Assembly (NCBI GenBank): GCA_024336345.1
Contig: JANFOG010000016.1
Location: 124,001-188,000 of the forward strand
Source of the DNA: Mariannaea sp. PMI_226
Lineage: Eukaryota > Ascomycota > Sordariomycetes > Hypocreales > Nectriaceae
Direction of reading: 5' to 3'
DNA length: 64,000 bases
Shown: positions 10,531 through 21,265 of the stretch, in pieces
Layout: each line of letters opens with the position of its first letter
Position numbering within the stretch: the first letter of the stretch is position 1
Notes under the pieces: generated by a model
Database searches by the model: none
Told to the model about the DNA's origin: nothing
Seen by the model: the letters and a program-made list of their open reading frames with translations, nothing else
Position numbers and translations under genes: made by a program

Positions 10531-10582
10531 CTTTTTTCTTTTATTTTATTTTAATTTATTTTAATTTATTTTCTCTTCTTTT
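10531..10582. repeat. T-rich low-complexity tract with TTTTA/TTTAA units
   Basis: Runs of T broken by single or double A (TTATTTTATTTTAATT) within AT-rich DNA to the right of the transposon. Confidence 0.75.
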
Positions 10583-12509
10583 CTCAAAATAGAAGATAGA
10601 TTAATCTATGTAGGTTCTGAATAGGGTACCTCATACCCGAAATCTCCAGATGTATTATTGCAAAGAAATACTAAACAGTGGTTATATAATCGGCGATGAC
10701 CCCTGTGCAGTACGGTACTACTTGACGTATCTTCACACATTGGAATAGATGGGCGCACTCATACTGATACGATGGAGGCTAGATATTCTCACCGGCAAAT
10801 AGCTAAGTCATTATAGTGCTATGGGTGGCACCGAAAATTCTCAAAAAGGGAATACTAATCAGAAATTTAAGTGTGAAGCTGTAATCAACGCTTTTGCCAG
10901 GGAGAACCAGACAGCCATGTATCTATTTCTGTTCTCCATTCGTTATCCACATCACTATGTATGCAAGGCTTGCTCATCCTATGACTACAGCACACTGGCC
11001 TTCCTAGCTTATAGCATTATGGCTGTTTGGCATCGACTATCGAGGATGTTCCTGAGTGCATGCATGGCAAAGATCTCTCAAAAATGAGGTGACATGCCAG
11101 CTCCCATCACTGGAAAGATTGACACCCGTCGAATACACAAGAACTGGGAGCACATAGCATGTGCCCTCCAGACCCAACGCCACGCCAAAGGTGGCGCCTA
11201 TGTGCTTCAGGGTACCGATATTCGCTATTCAGAACCTCATTGTAGTGCACGCCGATCGCACAAAGGTGGTGCGTGACACCCGTGATAACATACCATAAGG
11301 TACTCAATATCTCCTAATCTAGGAGGGAGTTGCAGCCCAGGGGCAGGGCCATGACGGAGAGTTGGATTGAGAAGAATGCGATATTGCCCCAAATCAATAA
11401 TTATGCGTTGAGCCTCATCTGCATTTGGCCACATCACCGTTGGACCCAGTCAAAGCGGCGGTGGACTAGAGTAAAGAAAGGTCTCGACTCTTGTTCATCG
11501 GCATAGTACCGTGGCTATGACATGCACTTGATCAAATTAAGGAGGACCCTTAGAGCCGTTATAGCCGTTATATTGAATGACATACCAACCGGCACACAAT
11601 ACCCGCGTTGCGACCAAAAGCAGCAAATTGATAAGGCAGTGCGGCACCAATTACAGGCAAAGAAGAGAACGAACACATGGCGTAAAATTGAGAGGCAAAA
11701 AAAAAAGAGCCAAAGGCAAGGTAGTCAAAGTGTTGAGGTAGAGTCGCATAAAAGACAGAACAAAATACTATGCGCTCTAGGGAGGGACAATTATAGCAGC
11801 GAGGATTGCGTGAAATAGAGACGGGCGCTGGCCAGTGGGGGGGTTTCGCAAAAAAAACCCCATCAACCCCCTCCATTGCGAGAGTCGAAGTGACATGACG
11901 GTAGCCTGGCCATGACATGGGTCAAGTGAATGGGGAGACACGGAAAATCGGCAACAAACCCATGCTGATTATGGGTGAGAAGGACAGCAGTGGCTTAGAA
12001 GCTCCATTATGCGGGATGAAATGATGGCCATCTTTTTGTCTTTTTCGACGTTGCGCCGTGCAGGCTGAAGTAGAACGAGGCCGGCAAGAGTTGTTCCCAA
12101 AGATTCGAGAAGCTCAAGAAACAATAGAAACTCAGCATGTGGTTGGAAAGGATGTTAACTACCTACTTAGTGGAAGGGAGAGAGAAAAAAAAGAGAGGAG
12201 TAGGAGACGATGATGGAGGTATGAGTTTGCAAACTGCATGTGCGTCAAACCCGTTTCTGGAGAGCGTTCCCCTGTACAACTTGAAACCCTGGTACGATTG
12301 GCCATCAGCGTTCGGTGCCTTCGCCATCCATCCCCAAACAGAACCGCGTAGGGCGGGAGAAGGTACAAAAAGGGAACTTGTGTCATATCTCATTTGCAGC
12401 AATTCAGTATGATTCAGGTGTGACGGGTTCTGATTTATTAACTAGTGTGTGTTGTTCAATCTGGGGAATGATAACTACCTAATTAGGTGCATTAGTTCTG
12501 ACAAATCTG

Positions 12510-12538
12510 AAAAAAAAAAAAAAAAAAAAAAAAAAAAA
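12510..12538. repeat. Poly-A run (29 A)
   Basis: Twenty-nine consecutive A, the longest homopolymer in the window. No retroposon body or flanking duplication was seen beside it. Confidence 0.95.
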
Positions 12539-12614
12539 CACAGGAATAAAATAAGAAGAAAAAAGGAGCCGGAATTAAAGCAGTAAAGAAATGTGGGACA
12601 GAGATGAATTGTCA

Positions 12615-12656
12615 ATGATGATGCTGATGCTACTGATGATGATGATGATGATGATG
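12615..12656. repeat. ATG/GAT trinucleotide microsatellite
   Basis: Imperfect ATG repeat with two GCT interruptions, then seven clean GAT units. Confidence 0.9.
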
Positions 12657-13763
12657 GCCCTGGTGCTGAACTGTGACCGTTTCAAGGCCCTTTACGCCCT
12701 CTTCCGTCCCTGACATTGAACTTGACAAGAGAGCTTCCTGGACATGAGGTTGGCAAGTACCTAGGTACTAGATACATGCTCCCCGTGGGTGTACTTTGGT
12801 CCTGCTTTGGTGCTGCCGTCCGGCAATTCGGACGCCGATGTGGGCACTACGGCTCGGGAGGGATCCACTTGCTGACGACGCTTGCTTTAGAAGATGTCAC
12901 CCATGCAAGAAAGTCGGGTTGTGGGCGTTGACAGGTTTATACAACGGAGTAGATAGTGCCGATATGCCAGACACAGAAGCGCTGGACGGTGGCTGGATCG
13001 TGGCTGGCTAGGTTTCTAGTCACTAGTGGGAGACAATATTTATAACAAAAGGAAAAAAAAGAGAGAAAGGAAAGAGAAAGGAAAGAAAAAAGACCATGCC
13101 CTTTTCTAAAGTTGAACAATTGATGGTTGTGTATGGTCGTGTGCTCAACTTTGCAAACAAACGGTTCACACGGCAAGAAATTCAAGGGGACGGAACACTG
13201 TTGCAACGGATAAGAATACACGCCGGGGATGGCCAAGGGTTAATTAGCAGCCGGCCCCAAGGGCATTTGTCAAAAGTTGCTCCAGCTCGAACGCTTCGTC
13301 CCCTTAGCCCTGTTTGGCTCGCGGGAATGAGCTCAGTGCGTTTCGACCCATCTCCCACACACCGCAACGCAAGATTCACGGAACATGATGAAAATGGTAA
13401 TATGATCTATGACGACCCGCCTCCCCTGGTTGCACATCAACGATAAAAACCGAGCATTGGCAGCATACCTTGCGACTTGGCACTGAGTTTACCGTTACAC
13501 TCCACCCCCCCAAGGGCAGACACGAACCCCCTTCCGCGTATTCCGTCCATCCCAGATTGGCTTTTCTACCTCTTCACTGGCTGCTATCCTGCGATTTGGG
13601 GATACATGTACGCGTAAGTCTGTATTTTCTCTCTCCACACATTTCTTGGCAACCTCTGTTTCGTCTCCCTTTCTTTTCGTCTCCTGAATCGTAAGCTTAG
13701 CACATACGCATTCACGTCTTAGTTTGGCGATTCACTGAGCATTTGCAACTATACCCATTCTTG

Positions 13764-13816
13764 CTTCTCTCCCTCTTTCTCTCTCTCTCCCTCTCTTTAT
13801 CTCTTTCTCTCTTCTA
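13764..13816 (+). promoter_or_regulatory. CT-rich promoter tract upstream of the SGNH-like gene
   Basis: A nearly pure pyrimidine tract (CTCT/CTTT units) about 490 bp before the ATG at 14302. Such tracts are common just upstream of transcription starts in filamentous fungi. The link to this gene is inferred from position. Confidence 0.45.
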
Positions 13817-14301
13817 GTTGTTGACCTTTCTCCAGTTCCTAACCATTTCCTTCCTTCACTCATTTTCTCTCTTTTGATTTTTGAACCTGTGGTTCGTCTC
13901 ATACTACTTGGTTGGGCTGTGTCCTTTTCCTCTATTCATCATTATACTTCCCACTTCCCGCGGGATCCCCATCTTTCTACCATATCAACAACCACTCAAA
14001 CCTCAAGGTAATCTCCGATCTAAGCCTCGAGGCAACGTCATCCCCGCCAAAGCTCACCCATCCCGCTATCCCGTCAGCCCAGTCTCAGATATCTGGAGTT
14101 CCGGTTTTCGAGGAATAACCTGATTTTATTTATCCTTTTCATTTTGGGCTGGTTCCAAATTTAGTTAAGTCGTAAAATACATATTACTACGCCAGCAAAT
14201 GTGTGGTTTATAGAGTCCTGAGGTTATCGCCACCGCCTCCGAATACCCATATTCTCTTCTCTCACGAACAATTTTGTTTTCCTTCACCATCATTTCTCAC
14301 C

Positions 14302-15944
14302 ATGATTACTTCAACTCTGGATCATAATGTGGGATTATCAGAACGCAAATCCCTGGCTCAGATAATTCTGTTCTGTTCAGCTCGCGCTTGGCGAGGCAAT
14401 GTCCGAATACTCCTACAGGCTAGCGCCATTCTCTTTACATTCTTCATCATCTTTGGTTTGATGCCTGAGCATCTGGACGGAACCTCCTTGAGCGGCTACA
14501 AGGATGTTTTGACCTGGTCAGATAAACCTCGACCACAAGCAAATTTGAGGATTGTTGTCTTTGGGTCGCCAGATGTCGCTGGTAGTGCTGTCGATCCCGC
14601 GAAGCAGCGCACCACATGGACAGAGGAACTCTGTAATCAGGTAAGCATTAACGAAAAAGGAGAGAGGGGAATTAACGTGGAAGTATCAAATTATTATTAT
14701 ATCCGTCTAACTATTCTCAGATGAACTGCATATCACATGTATCCTTAGTTCCCAGCGGCCATGGCTTGGCCTCCAACAGAATCTATGCCCATGAGCTGAG
14801 TGAGCTTAGAGATATCACCGAGAAAACCGACATCATAGAGAAGCCGGCTCTTGACTATGACTTCATTGGCGAGCAGTATCCCGTTCCTCACAACGTTCCC
14901 GACTTTGCCGAGCAAGTCAAACAATTTTTGGCGATGCCACCTCCGAAGCCCATCCCCCGCGAGACCATCTGGGTGTTCACATTTGGCTCATGGGAAATCT
15001 GGAATTTGGCCGCGATGCCCCAGGACACTGCCGAAAAGATTATTACCACGACAGCCAAGGCGATTTTCGATCAGATTGAGCTTCTGTACACAGCCGCGCT
15101 CGATGCCGAGTCACCCGCCCATTCCGATTTCTGGTCCAACGCTACCGACTCACAAATTGTACAGTTGACGAATCCTGAGACTATTAAAGATTTAGACGTG
15201 CGGACGCTTGAGAGCTTCCGAATCTTGATCCCAAAACTATTTGATATTACTATTACCCCCGGGTGGGGGACTCGACTGCCGCCCACTTTCCCCGGCAGCC
15301 GCAGCGAGCACACCCGTAACGCCCTACGGCTGATTCGGTGTTGGAACCAAGCAATGGAATACCGCCTGAATGACTGGCAAGCCAAGGGAGCAAGGAAGCC
15401 TGCAGGCAACGATGACTCTGACTCAAAGGAAGCCGGGCAAATTGGGCCGAGAAGCAGATTTGGACCTGGAAATGGCAGAGGAGGAACTTGGCAACAGCAA
15501 GAGTCCCTATTTGATTGGCTCCCTGCTTCGTTGCAACCAAAGGCACTCAATCATACCAGGTTTAATGACAACTCCATGATCAACGCCTCCTATCCTTACC
15601 GTAACGGCTTGCATATCGACATCACTGAGTCTATGTTGGACGCCATGACAGAGGAAGATATGCAGCGGGCAGAAGTGCACGACTCCGAGGGACATGGCAC
15701 GTTGGAAAGAGACGACTCAAGACGATATCTAAATGTATGGACACCCTGTGTCAAGCCTAGCACCAATGACCTGGCAGTCGATATGGATTCGATGACAGTT
15801 GGATGCTCAGTTCCCAACGACCATCTGTTTCACGACCCTTTTACGCTTAGCAACCGGGCTATTGTCAGCCTAGGCCCTCCGATGTATGATGAGGTAATGT
15901 CTAAACTTTTTGTTCAGCAGCCAAAGAATAGCTGGTTCTACTGA
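14302..15944 (+). CDS. Type II membrane protein, SGNH/GDSL-esterase-like, uncharacterised fungal family
   Basis: Two exons, 14302-14640 and 14721-15944, give 520 residues. The 80-bp intron starts GTAAGC, has CTAAC at about 14707 and ends CTCAG; both exons are in phase 0. Residues 1-35 are basic or polar, about 36-53 form one transmembrane helix (ILLQASAILFTFFIIFGL), and the rest should lie in the lumen or outside the cell. After the helix comes RIVVFGSPDVAGSA, then WTEELCNQMNC, resembling the first block of SGNH hydrolases, but the usual GDS is replaced by GSP. Other blocks are ETIWVFTFGSWEIWNLA, FWSNATDSQIVQL (an N-glycosylation sequon) and WNQAMEYRLNDW. The C-terminus has KNSWFY. There is a Gly-rich loop near 360-380. 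An enzymatic role is inference from the fold pattern; a non-catalytic relative is equally possible. The spliced structure is well supported. Confidence 0.8.
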
Positions 15945-16520
15945 GGCTAGCCAGCCAACCAGACCCTATGTTTGAATGGCTGAGGGAGTTTTGGAGTTGG
16001 GTGGATTATAGGCAAATATTCTCTGTTTTCTTCCTCTTGTGTCTCCAACTTTTCCATGCGTGCTGAAAAGTCGGGCGAGGCGAGGATTTGGGCGTAATAC
16101 TAGTGCGTGCGTTTTGGCGAGATGGATCTTACGCAATTGATACAGCAGAGCCATCCGTAGAAGATGATTGAAATACCCAGAATATTTGTTGTTGTTTTTA
16201 ACGATTCTTCTCCCGACGTAGATTGGTTGATGTGAAGAGGAAGTTTGATACATAACATGGTCCTAGTATTGAGATGTGCTCGTGTTTGAAACTAACTCCT
16301 CATCTGAGGTCTGTGATCCTGTCCACCATCCCATTTTGTGCAGGATGGTTGTTAGTCTCGGGCTTCGTGAGTTGATGATTTTACCCACCTATTCATCTGC
16401 ACAGAGTGTAGATTAGTCTGAGGGCGATCTGCTCAGTGCCAAGCCTTTTAGTACAGCGGCTGTGCGGGCTCGATCAGTGAGAAATTAGTGGGACAGTAGC
16501 GCTTTGATGGCTGCACGAAT

Positions 16521-16560
16521 TGATGACTTGGTGACTTGATGACCTAATGACTTGAAGGCT
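16521..16560. repeat. Degenerate TGACTTGA tandem tract
   Basis: Four to five imperfect copies of TGAC(T/C)T(G/A)A in 40 bp. Confidence 0.7.
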
Positions 16561-16779
16561 TGGGTGGCAGATGGCTTTTGCCGTGACTAGAAACCTGGAG
16601 TCTGGGGTTGGGGCGGATTAGTTACCTAGATACCTTGAGGTAGTGCCCCCATAGCGCGTGATCTACAGTGGCACGAGAGACAAGAGCCGAGCCTTCTGTC
16701 TGAGTCTTGCAGGCCTCAGGTACCAGCTACTTGGTTCAGGTGCCCTAGCTCGCCTCAAGGTCAGTACTCATGAGACATC

Positions 16780-16794
16780 CCTACCTACCTACCT
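16780..16794. repeat. CTAC microsatellite
   Basis: Three to four CTAC units. Similar short runs of TACC/GGTA occur near 24962 and 27010. Confidence 0.75.
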
Positions 16795-17757
16795 TCTCCA
16801 TTCAAATGCTTCGATTATTGTACTCCAGTTGCCCTTTTGTATCGAAACCTCCTCTGTCGACGACCTCGCCGCCACTCAGATCTTCCCCCTTGCTTATCGC
16901 TGTCACCGATCGTCAACCTGGCCGGGCATACAAGGTACACCCTGTCGCCTTCTCACCTCAGCATGGCGAAGAAAATGAACACCCAATCATTCGTGGATGC
17001 ATTGTGACGCGGCGCGTCAAGCTCGATCATCATACCTAGCTCAAAGCGTCGATGGTTTCCTTCTTGGAAAGGGTCATCTACGGGACACTAGTATTTCGTA
17101 CAGTAGCTCCTTCATACCCTTGCAAGCTTGTCCACTTCTGACTGCATCCTCTTCAACGTTGACCCTACCTCTAGGTGCTGTCTACACGTGACCGTCATCA
17201 TGCGACAGGGAACTATCACACAGACCAGACTCCAACGAGGGCATGAAGGAGGGGGACAAGGGAGGGGACGAGGAGGGGCTGACTCCTTGAATGGGAATAA
17301 GCACACTCTTCCCCTTCCTCCAACTCCAACCCACGTCACAGGTTCATTGGCCAAGAACCGCTCAAGCGGCCAGCCGTCATCATCTCAGCTTGGAAATGGA
17401 CGTTTTCAGCTCTTTCCAGAATACAGGGGGGCGAACCCAATATTCTCGCTTGGTCTGATCTTCGGATGCCCTCTGATCCCTCGCCTCTTGAAAATGTTCA
17501 TAAACCATCGCCCTGCCTGCACACACCTCTTAACTAGACCTATAGATGGAAAATATACACATCCGTTCCTGAAGCCTGACCTTCATAGCCACGAGACTCT
17601 TGGCTGATGCACTATCCACGCGACCACACCTTACTCTAAAATATCCCTAGGTTGAAGAAATTGTTTCAGGCAGCACAGCCTTTTCTTTAGATTTGGACAA
17701 CCCCCCCTGCCCCTTCACAATCACACAAAACGACAGCCGTGTCTCCTTTCCAGCACA

Positions 17758-19110
17758 ATGGTATCTACAAGCAACCGAGTTTCTAGTTCTGACGCTGGCG
17801 CCATGCAGCTCCGGACTCGACAAGAGAGGCACTTTGACGAGGTTGAGGCCAGCCTTCCCGATCCAACGGCCTCAACTTTTCGAATCCAAGAATCGCTCCA
17901 TGACAAAGCAGCAGGTTTTATGACCCGACTTGGTAATTTGAACAGCTTCGGACGGCAGGTCAGCGGCCGTGACATCGTTTGGCTGTTTGATAACACAGCA
18001 TACCGCTCTCAGAAGACGGGTGAATGGGAGGCTGAGTTTGTCGCCGCCGTTTTCGAACCAGATATCAAATGTCACCTTGCGGATGTTGTCTCTGGAGTTG
18101 CCAAAACGCTGGGACTTGCTGACGATGCAGAAGAGCGTGATACAATCGAGGCGCGACTTATTCCATTTTTGTGGGATATCCAGACTGTTCGCGTCTTCAA
18201 ATTAAATCACCTCGGAAGGGAACTAAACATTGGTCCAACCAGTTTCAATGGCATCACCTCCGACGTGCTGAAAGTCAGACATTACAAAGGGGGGCGATCT
18301 ATAAAAGCCGTTGCCAAGGTCCCTGGTACTGTGAAGGGCCTTCTAGAGATGCAAACCTATTATGCTGGCGAGGAAGGTTGGGGCGTCATCTCGGATATTG
18401 ATGACACAATCAAAATAACGAAGACGGGGGATCCCTTGGGGATTTTGCGCGAGACATTTATTGAGGAGCCTCGACCAGTCTCCGGCATGCCACAGCTCTA
18501 TGCTTCCATTCAATCCCTCCTCCCCCGCGACAGCCCCTGGTTCTACCTCTCTGCTTCTCCGTATAACCTCTATCCCCTCCTGCAGCAATTTAGAGACAAG
18601 CACTACCCCCGAGGAACAATGATCCTGCGCGACTCGAGTTGGCGTAGTGTAGCAGGTTTACTCTCGGCTCTGACTATGGGAACGGAGGAATACAAGATCG
18701 ACCGCATGGACAAGATTCATTCCTGGCTGCCCAAGAGGAAGATGATTCTTGTTGGAGACTCGACGCAGTCCGACCCGGAGGCCTATGGTGAAATGTATGT
18801 TTCTCCTCTCCATCCCCTTTGCAGTGTCTTCTTACTGCTTATTTATCCGTTTTTTCTTCTTCTTTTACTTCTGAAACGCGAGAGTTTGCTAATGATGAAC
18901 CCTAGGTATCGAGCATATCCTGATTGGGTCAAGAAGATCTTCATACGAAAGGTCACAGACATCTCCTCCGTCGGTCTCGAAGAGAAGAATCAGCTCAGCC
19001 GCTTCGAAAAAGCCTTCAAGGATGTCCCTCACGACGTCTGGCACGTGTTTGAAGACCCGGATGACTGCAGAATGATTGTTCAGAGAATGATCACACAAGA
19101 CTCTACTTGA
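17758..19110 (+). CDS. APP1: App1-type phosphatidate phosphatase (DUF2183)
   Basis: Exons 17758-18794 and 18906-19110 give 413 residues. The intron (GTATGT ... GCTAAT ... CCTAG) is 111 bp, a multiple of three with no stop, so the unspliced frame stays open. Splicing is preferred because it restores YGEMYRAYPDWVKKIFIRKV, the usual sequence around this site. The C-terminal half is the App1 catalytic domain: VISDIDDTIKIT with DxDxT at D213, D215 and T217, then FYLSASPYNLYPLLQQF, and KMILVGDSTQSDPEAYGEMY for the distal acidic motif. This is the haloacid-dehalogenase-like, magnesium-dependent layout of App1, which removes phosphate from phosphatidate and related lipid phosphates; yeast App1 acts at cortical actin patches. 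Residues 1-210 include GRDIVWLFDNTAYRSQKTGEW, typical of the family N-terminal part. The gene is convergent with the DUF7730 gene, with 976 bp between them. Confidence 0.93.
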   Translation: MVSTSNRVSSSDAGAMQLRTRQERHFDEVEASLPDPTASTFRIQESLHDKAAGFMTRLGNLNSFGRQVSGRDIVWLFDNTAYRSQKTGEWEAEFVAAVFEPDIKCHLADVVSGVAKTLGLADDAEERDTIEARLIPFLWDIQTVRVFKLNHLGRELNIGPTSFNGITSDVLKVRHYKGGRSIKAVAKVPGTVKGLLEMQTYYAGEEGWGVISDIDDTIKITKTGDPLGILRETFIEEPRPVSGMPQLYASIQSLLPRDSPWFYLSASPYNLYPLLQQFRDKHYPRGTMILRDSSWRSVAGLLSALTMGTEEYKIDRMDKIHSWLPKRKMILVGDSTQSDPEAYGEMYVSPLHPLCSVFLLLIYPFFLLLLLLKRESLLMMNPRYRAYPDWVKKIFIRKVTDISSVGLEEKNQLSRFEKAFKDVPHDVWHVFEDPDDCRMIVQRMITQDST

Positions 19111-20086
19111 AGACGATGCTTGGTTCAGTTTTCCTGTTTGTGATGTCTGAGTTAGTTCCTTTCTTGGCGTAGGTAGAGCGCATACGGTTGGTTACATTTG
19201 GTATACGTTCCTCGATTGTTGATATTTGCATACATTTGTACATTGCGTGTCCATAGATTCTTCCCGAGTATACGTTTGGTTTAGGTATTTGTTTATGCAT
19301 CAAAATCGCATTCATTGAACCTCGGCAGGCATTGTGTAAAAGCTAACTTCGTCAAAATTGCGCGTCTCCTTACGTGATATCGTTGGACTTAGTCGACTGA
19401 GCATCAGGACAGCCTCTTTGATGGTGCTATAGAACAGACACTCTAAAATAAGGATAAGTTAGGTACGTGTTTGAGACCATTGTGAAAGATGTAGAAAGGA
19501 TGGAAAGTCTATAAGTTTATGCTTCCAAAGACCCTATAGTACGCGTAGCGAAGGGTTTGCCCGTGATTATGATTGAAGAATGAAGACCGCATGCTTGCCT
19601 GACCGAGTACCTAACTTTGTCCCCCAAAGAAAAAAAGATATCATTGAATCACCTTGACCTTGACCTTGGACCCTTATCTTGACGGTAACCTTTACCATTG
19701 TCTGAACCTGAATCTGAACTTTGACCTTGGGTGTGACCTGAATTTTGACTTATTACTATAATTGTGATGATTTGCGAGTTGAGAAGCGATGCTGAAAACA
19801 ATGCCCGGCACCTTCTGTCTGTTCGTTTAACTGTAAAGCATTTCTGTAATGCGACGTGAACGAACGACAGGACAAGTGAAAGAAAAGAAGAAGAGGGAAA
19901 CGAGAATGGGAAAGCTGCTTTGGCAAGGGTCAGTTCATGGAATATGAATAATATCTGTTGATCTTGTTGCTTACCTTGCTCATGATGCGTGAAAAGTTCT
20001 CAACCTCTGTTACTGCCATTGCAACTGGTAGTCACCATCGTTAACTCGATGGCTTCAAGTCAAAGCATGAGAACACCTGATGTTTT
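19111..20086. other. Intergenic between convergent genes APP1 and the DUF7730 gene
   Basis: Holds the 3' untranslated regions of both genes. The only notable structure is the degenerate TTGACC/TGAACC hexamer tract at 19651-19750. No gene is seen. Confidence 0.6.
19651..19750. repeat. Degenerate hexamer tract (TGACCT/TGAACC)
   Basis: Around 100 bp in which TTGACC, TGAACC or close variants recur roughly every 6-12 bp (ACCTTGACCTTGACCTTGGA, then more diverged copies). It looks like an old tandem array eroded by substitution. Confidence 0.75.
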
Positions 20087-21265
20087 TCAACGTCGGCCAT
20101 TCTGAAGACTGCTAAGGAGAGCAATAACACCTGGCATATGACCAAACGTCTGTTCAAGTTCTGGTGGAAGCTGGAACTTTTGGGCATTGTTGGGAGAATT
20201 CTGAGAAGGGGAGCCGGCTGTATTGTTCGAAGAAGAAGCATGCTGCGAAGCTGCCAAACTCCTGAGATAAGGTAGAGGCATGGCCGTGAGGAGGCCGCTA
20301 CGTTCACGAGCCTTTCTGCGAGGGCTTTTGCGAACTGGGGGGGCTTCCTTGACATCGGGAATCATCTTGAGGTCGAAGCGAGACCAGTCTTTCTCGACGT
20401 AGTCTTTGAAGTAACGCACGAGGATCTCGGGAACGACGAGCTCAACCTTGACCTCTGTCGTCTCCATGGCGGTGCGGAGATGCTGCATCACCTCGCGGAC
20501 GTCATTGCTAACCTGTGACACCGCCGAGTCGCGGTCGTGCTTCTCGTTGCTGTGCAAGGTGACCGAGACGCGCACGTTGGTGGCGAAGGGGATGCGGTTG
20601 GGGATAGCTTCGAAGATCCTCTTCAGCTCCGTGCAGCCAGAGTGGTTCCCGCAGTAGGCTCGGATGGCAAAGTCCAGGTACCGAACACGGAAGAGGTTCT
20701 CTTGAGAGTAGATGCCAAAATAGGCGAAGTCCCTTGGGGAGTCAAATGAGATGCGGTTGGTGGCGTAGAGGATAGGAAGACCCTCTTGGAAACTGCAATT
20801 TGGTCGTTTGGTTAGCAATTGAGCACTGACTGAACAGGTTGAAAAAGAGAGGGATAAGACTTACGCTCGCTTGCAGGAAAAGAGAAAGTTGGTAGAAATG
20901 CGGCCTCGATTCTTGCACTCATCGCCGTCTCTCCAATGAGCACAATTGGTTTCAACACAACCGGCATTGGTCATGAACCAGTCAGTGTTGCCAACAGCGC
21001 TGGTTCGCCGCTCCTCCTGGTAGACATGGACCATGGAGTTGCCGAAGAGCTGGCGGTAAACTTGCACTCGAACATCGTAGTGAAGTCGCGAGAAGAGAAC
21101 GCACTGGTCATTCCACAGCATGTTATGATAGCTGATGGTATCCTTACCCACAGAAGGATCTGGCTTGTCAGGAGAGGCAGGCACTCGCTTGTAGGAGTAC
21201 ATGGCGCGACTCGGTCTCTGGTGTGGACTCAGTCTGTGAGTGTGCTTGGAGGATTTGACAATCAT
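20087..21265 (-). CDS. DUF7730-type fungal protein
   Basis: Two exons on the minus strand, 21265-20865 and 20792-20087, give 368 residues. The 72-bp intron has a GTAAGT donor and TTGCAG acceptor. Joining makes SCKRAFQEGLPILYATNRISF, which matches the family pattern of a cysteine, a basic residue, then a short helix ending LYxTN.FxF. The ATG at 21265 (MIVKSSKHTHR) has A at -3; an internal ATG at 21202 (MYSYKRVPAS) is an alternative. The N-terminal part RLHYDVRVQVYRQLFGNSMVHV corresponds to the LPxEIRxxIYxxLLG motif with its otherwise usual leading proline changed. The C-terminus is low in complexity with a basic patch (RKSPRRKARERSG), a possible nuclear signal. Such proteins are abundant in ascomycetes, and no function has been established. 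F-box relationship is sometimes suggested but not shown here. Confidence 0.75.

Larger units (their letters stand above)
10296..14301. other. Long intergenic region between the transposon and the SGNH-like gene
   Basis: About 4 kb. The first part is AT-rich (TTTTA/TTTAA repeats at 10531-10582). A 29-base A run lies at 12510-12538 and an ATG/GAT trinucleotide repeat at 12615-12656. A CT-rich tract at 13764-13816 probably belongs to the promoter of the gene at 14302. Open frames up to about 115 codons are present, but none resembles a known protein or shows paired splice signals. No gene is supported. Confidence 0.5.
15945..17757. other. Intergenic between the SGNH-like gene and APP1
   Basis: About 1.8 kb holding the 3' region of the upstream gene and the promoter of APP1. 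A degenerate TGACTTGA tandem tract lies at 16521-16560 and a CTAC run at 16780-16794. Open frames up to 159 codons around 17128-17607 carry no recognisable domain. No gene is supported. Confidence 0.5.

Noticed and set aside
12510..12538. Poly-A run as the tail of a LINE or SINE
   Set aside because: No retroposon body, tRNA-like promoter boxes or flanking target duplication could be found next to it.
17128..17607. 159-codon plus-strand open frame upstream of APP1
   Set aside because: No domain, odd Gly/Pro-rich composition, and it lies in the APP1 promoter region.
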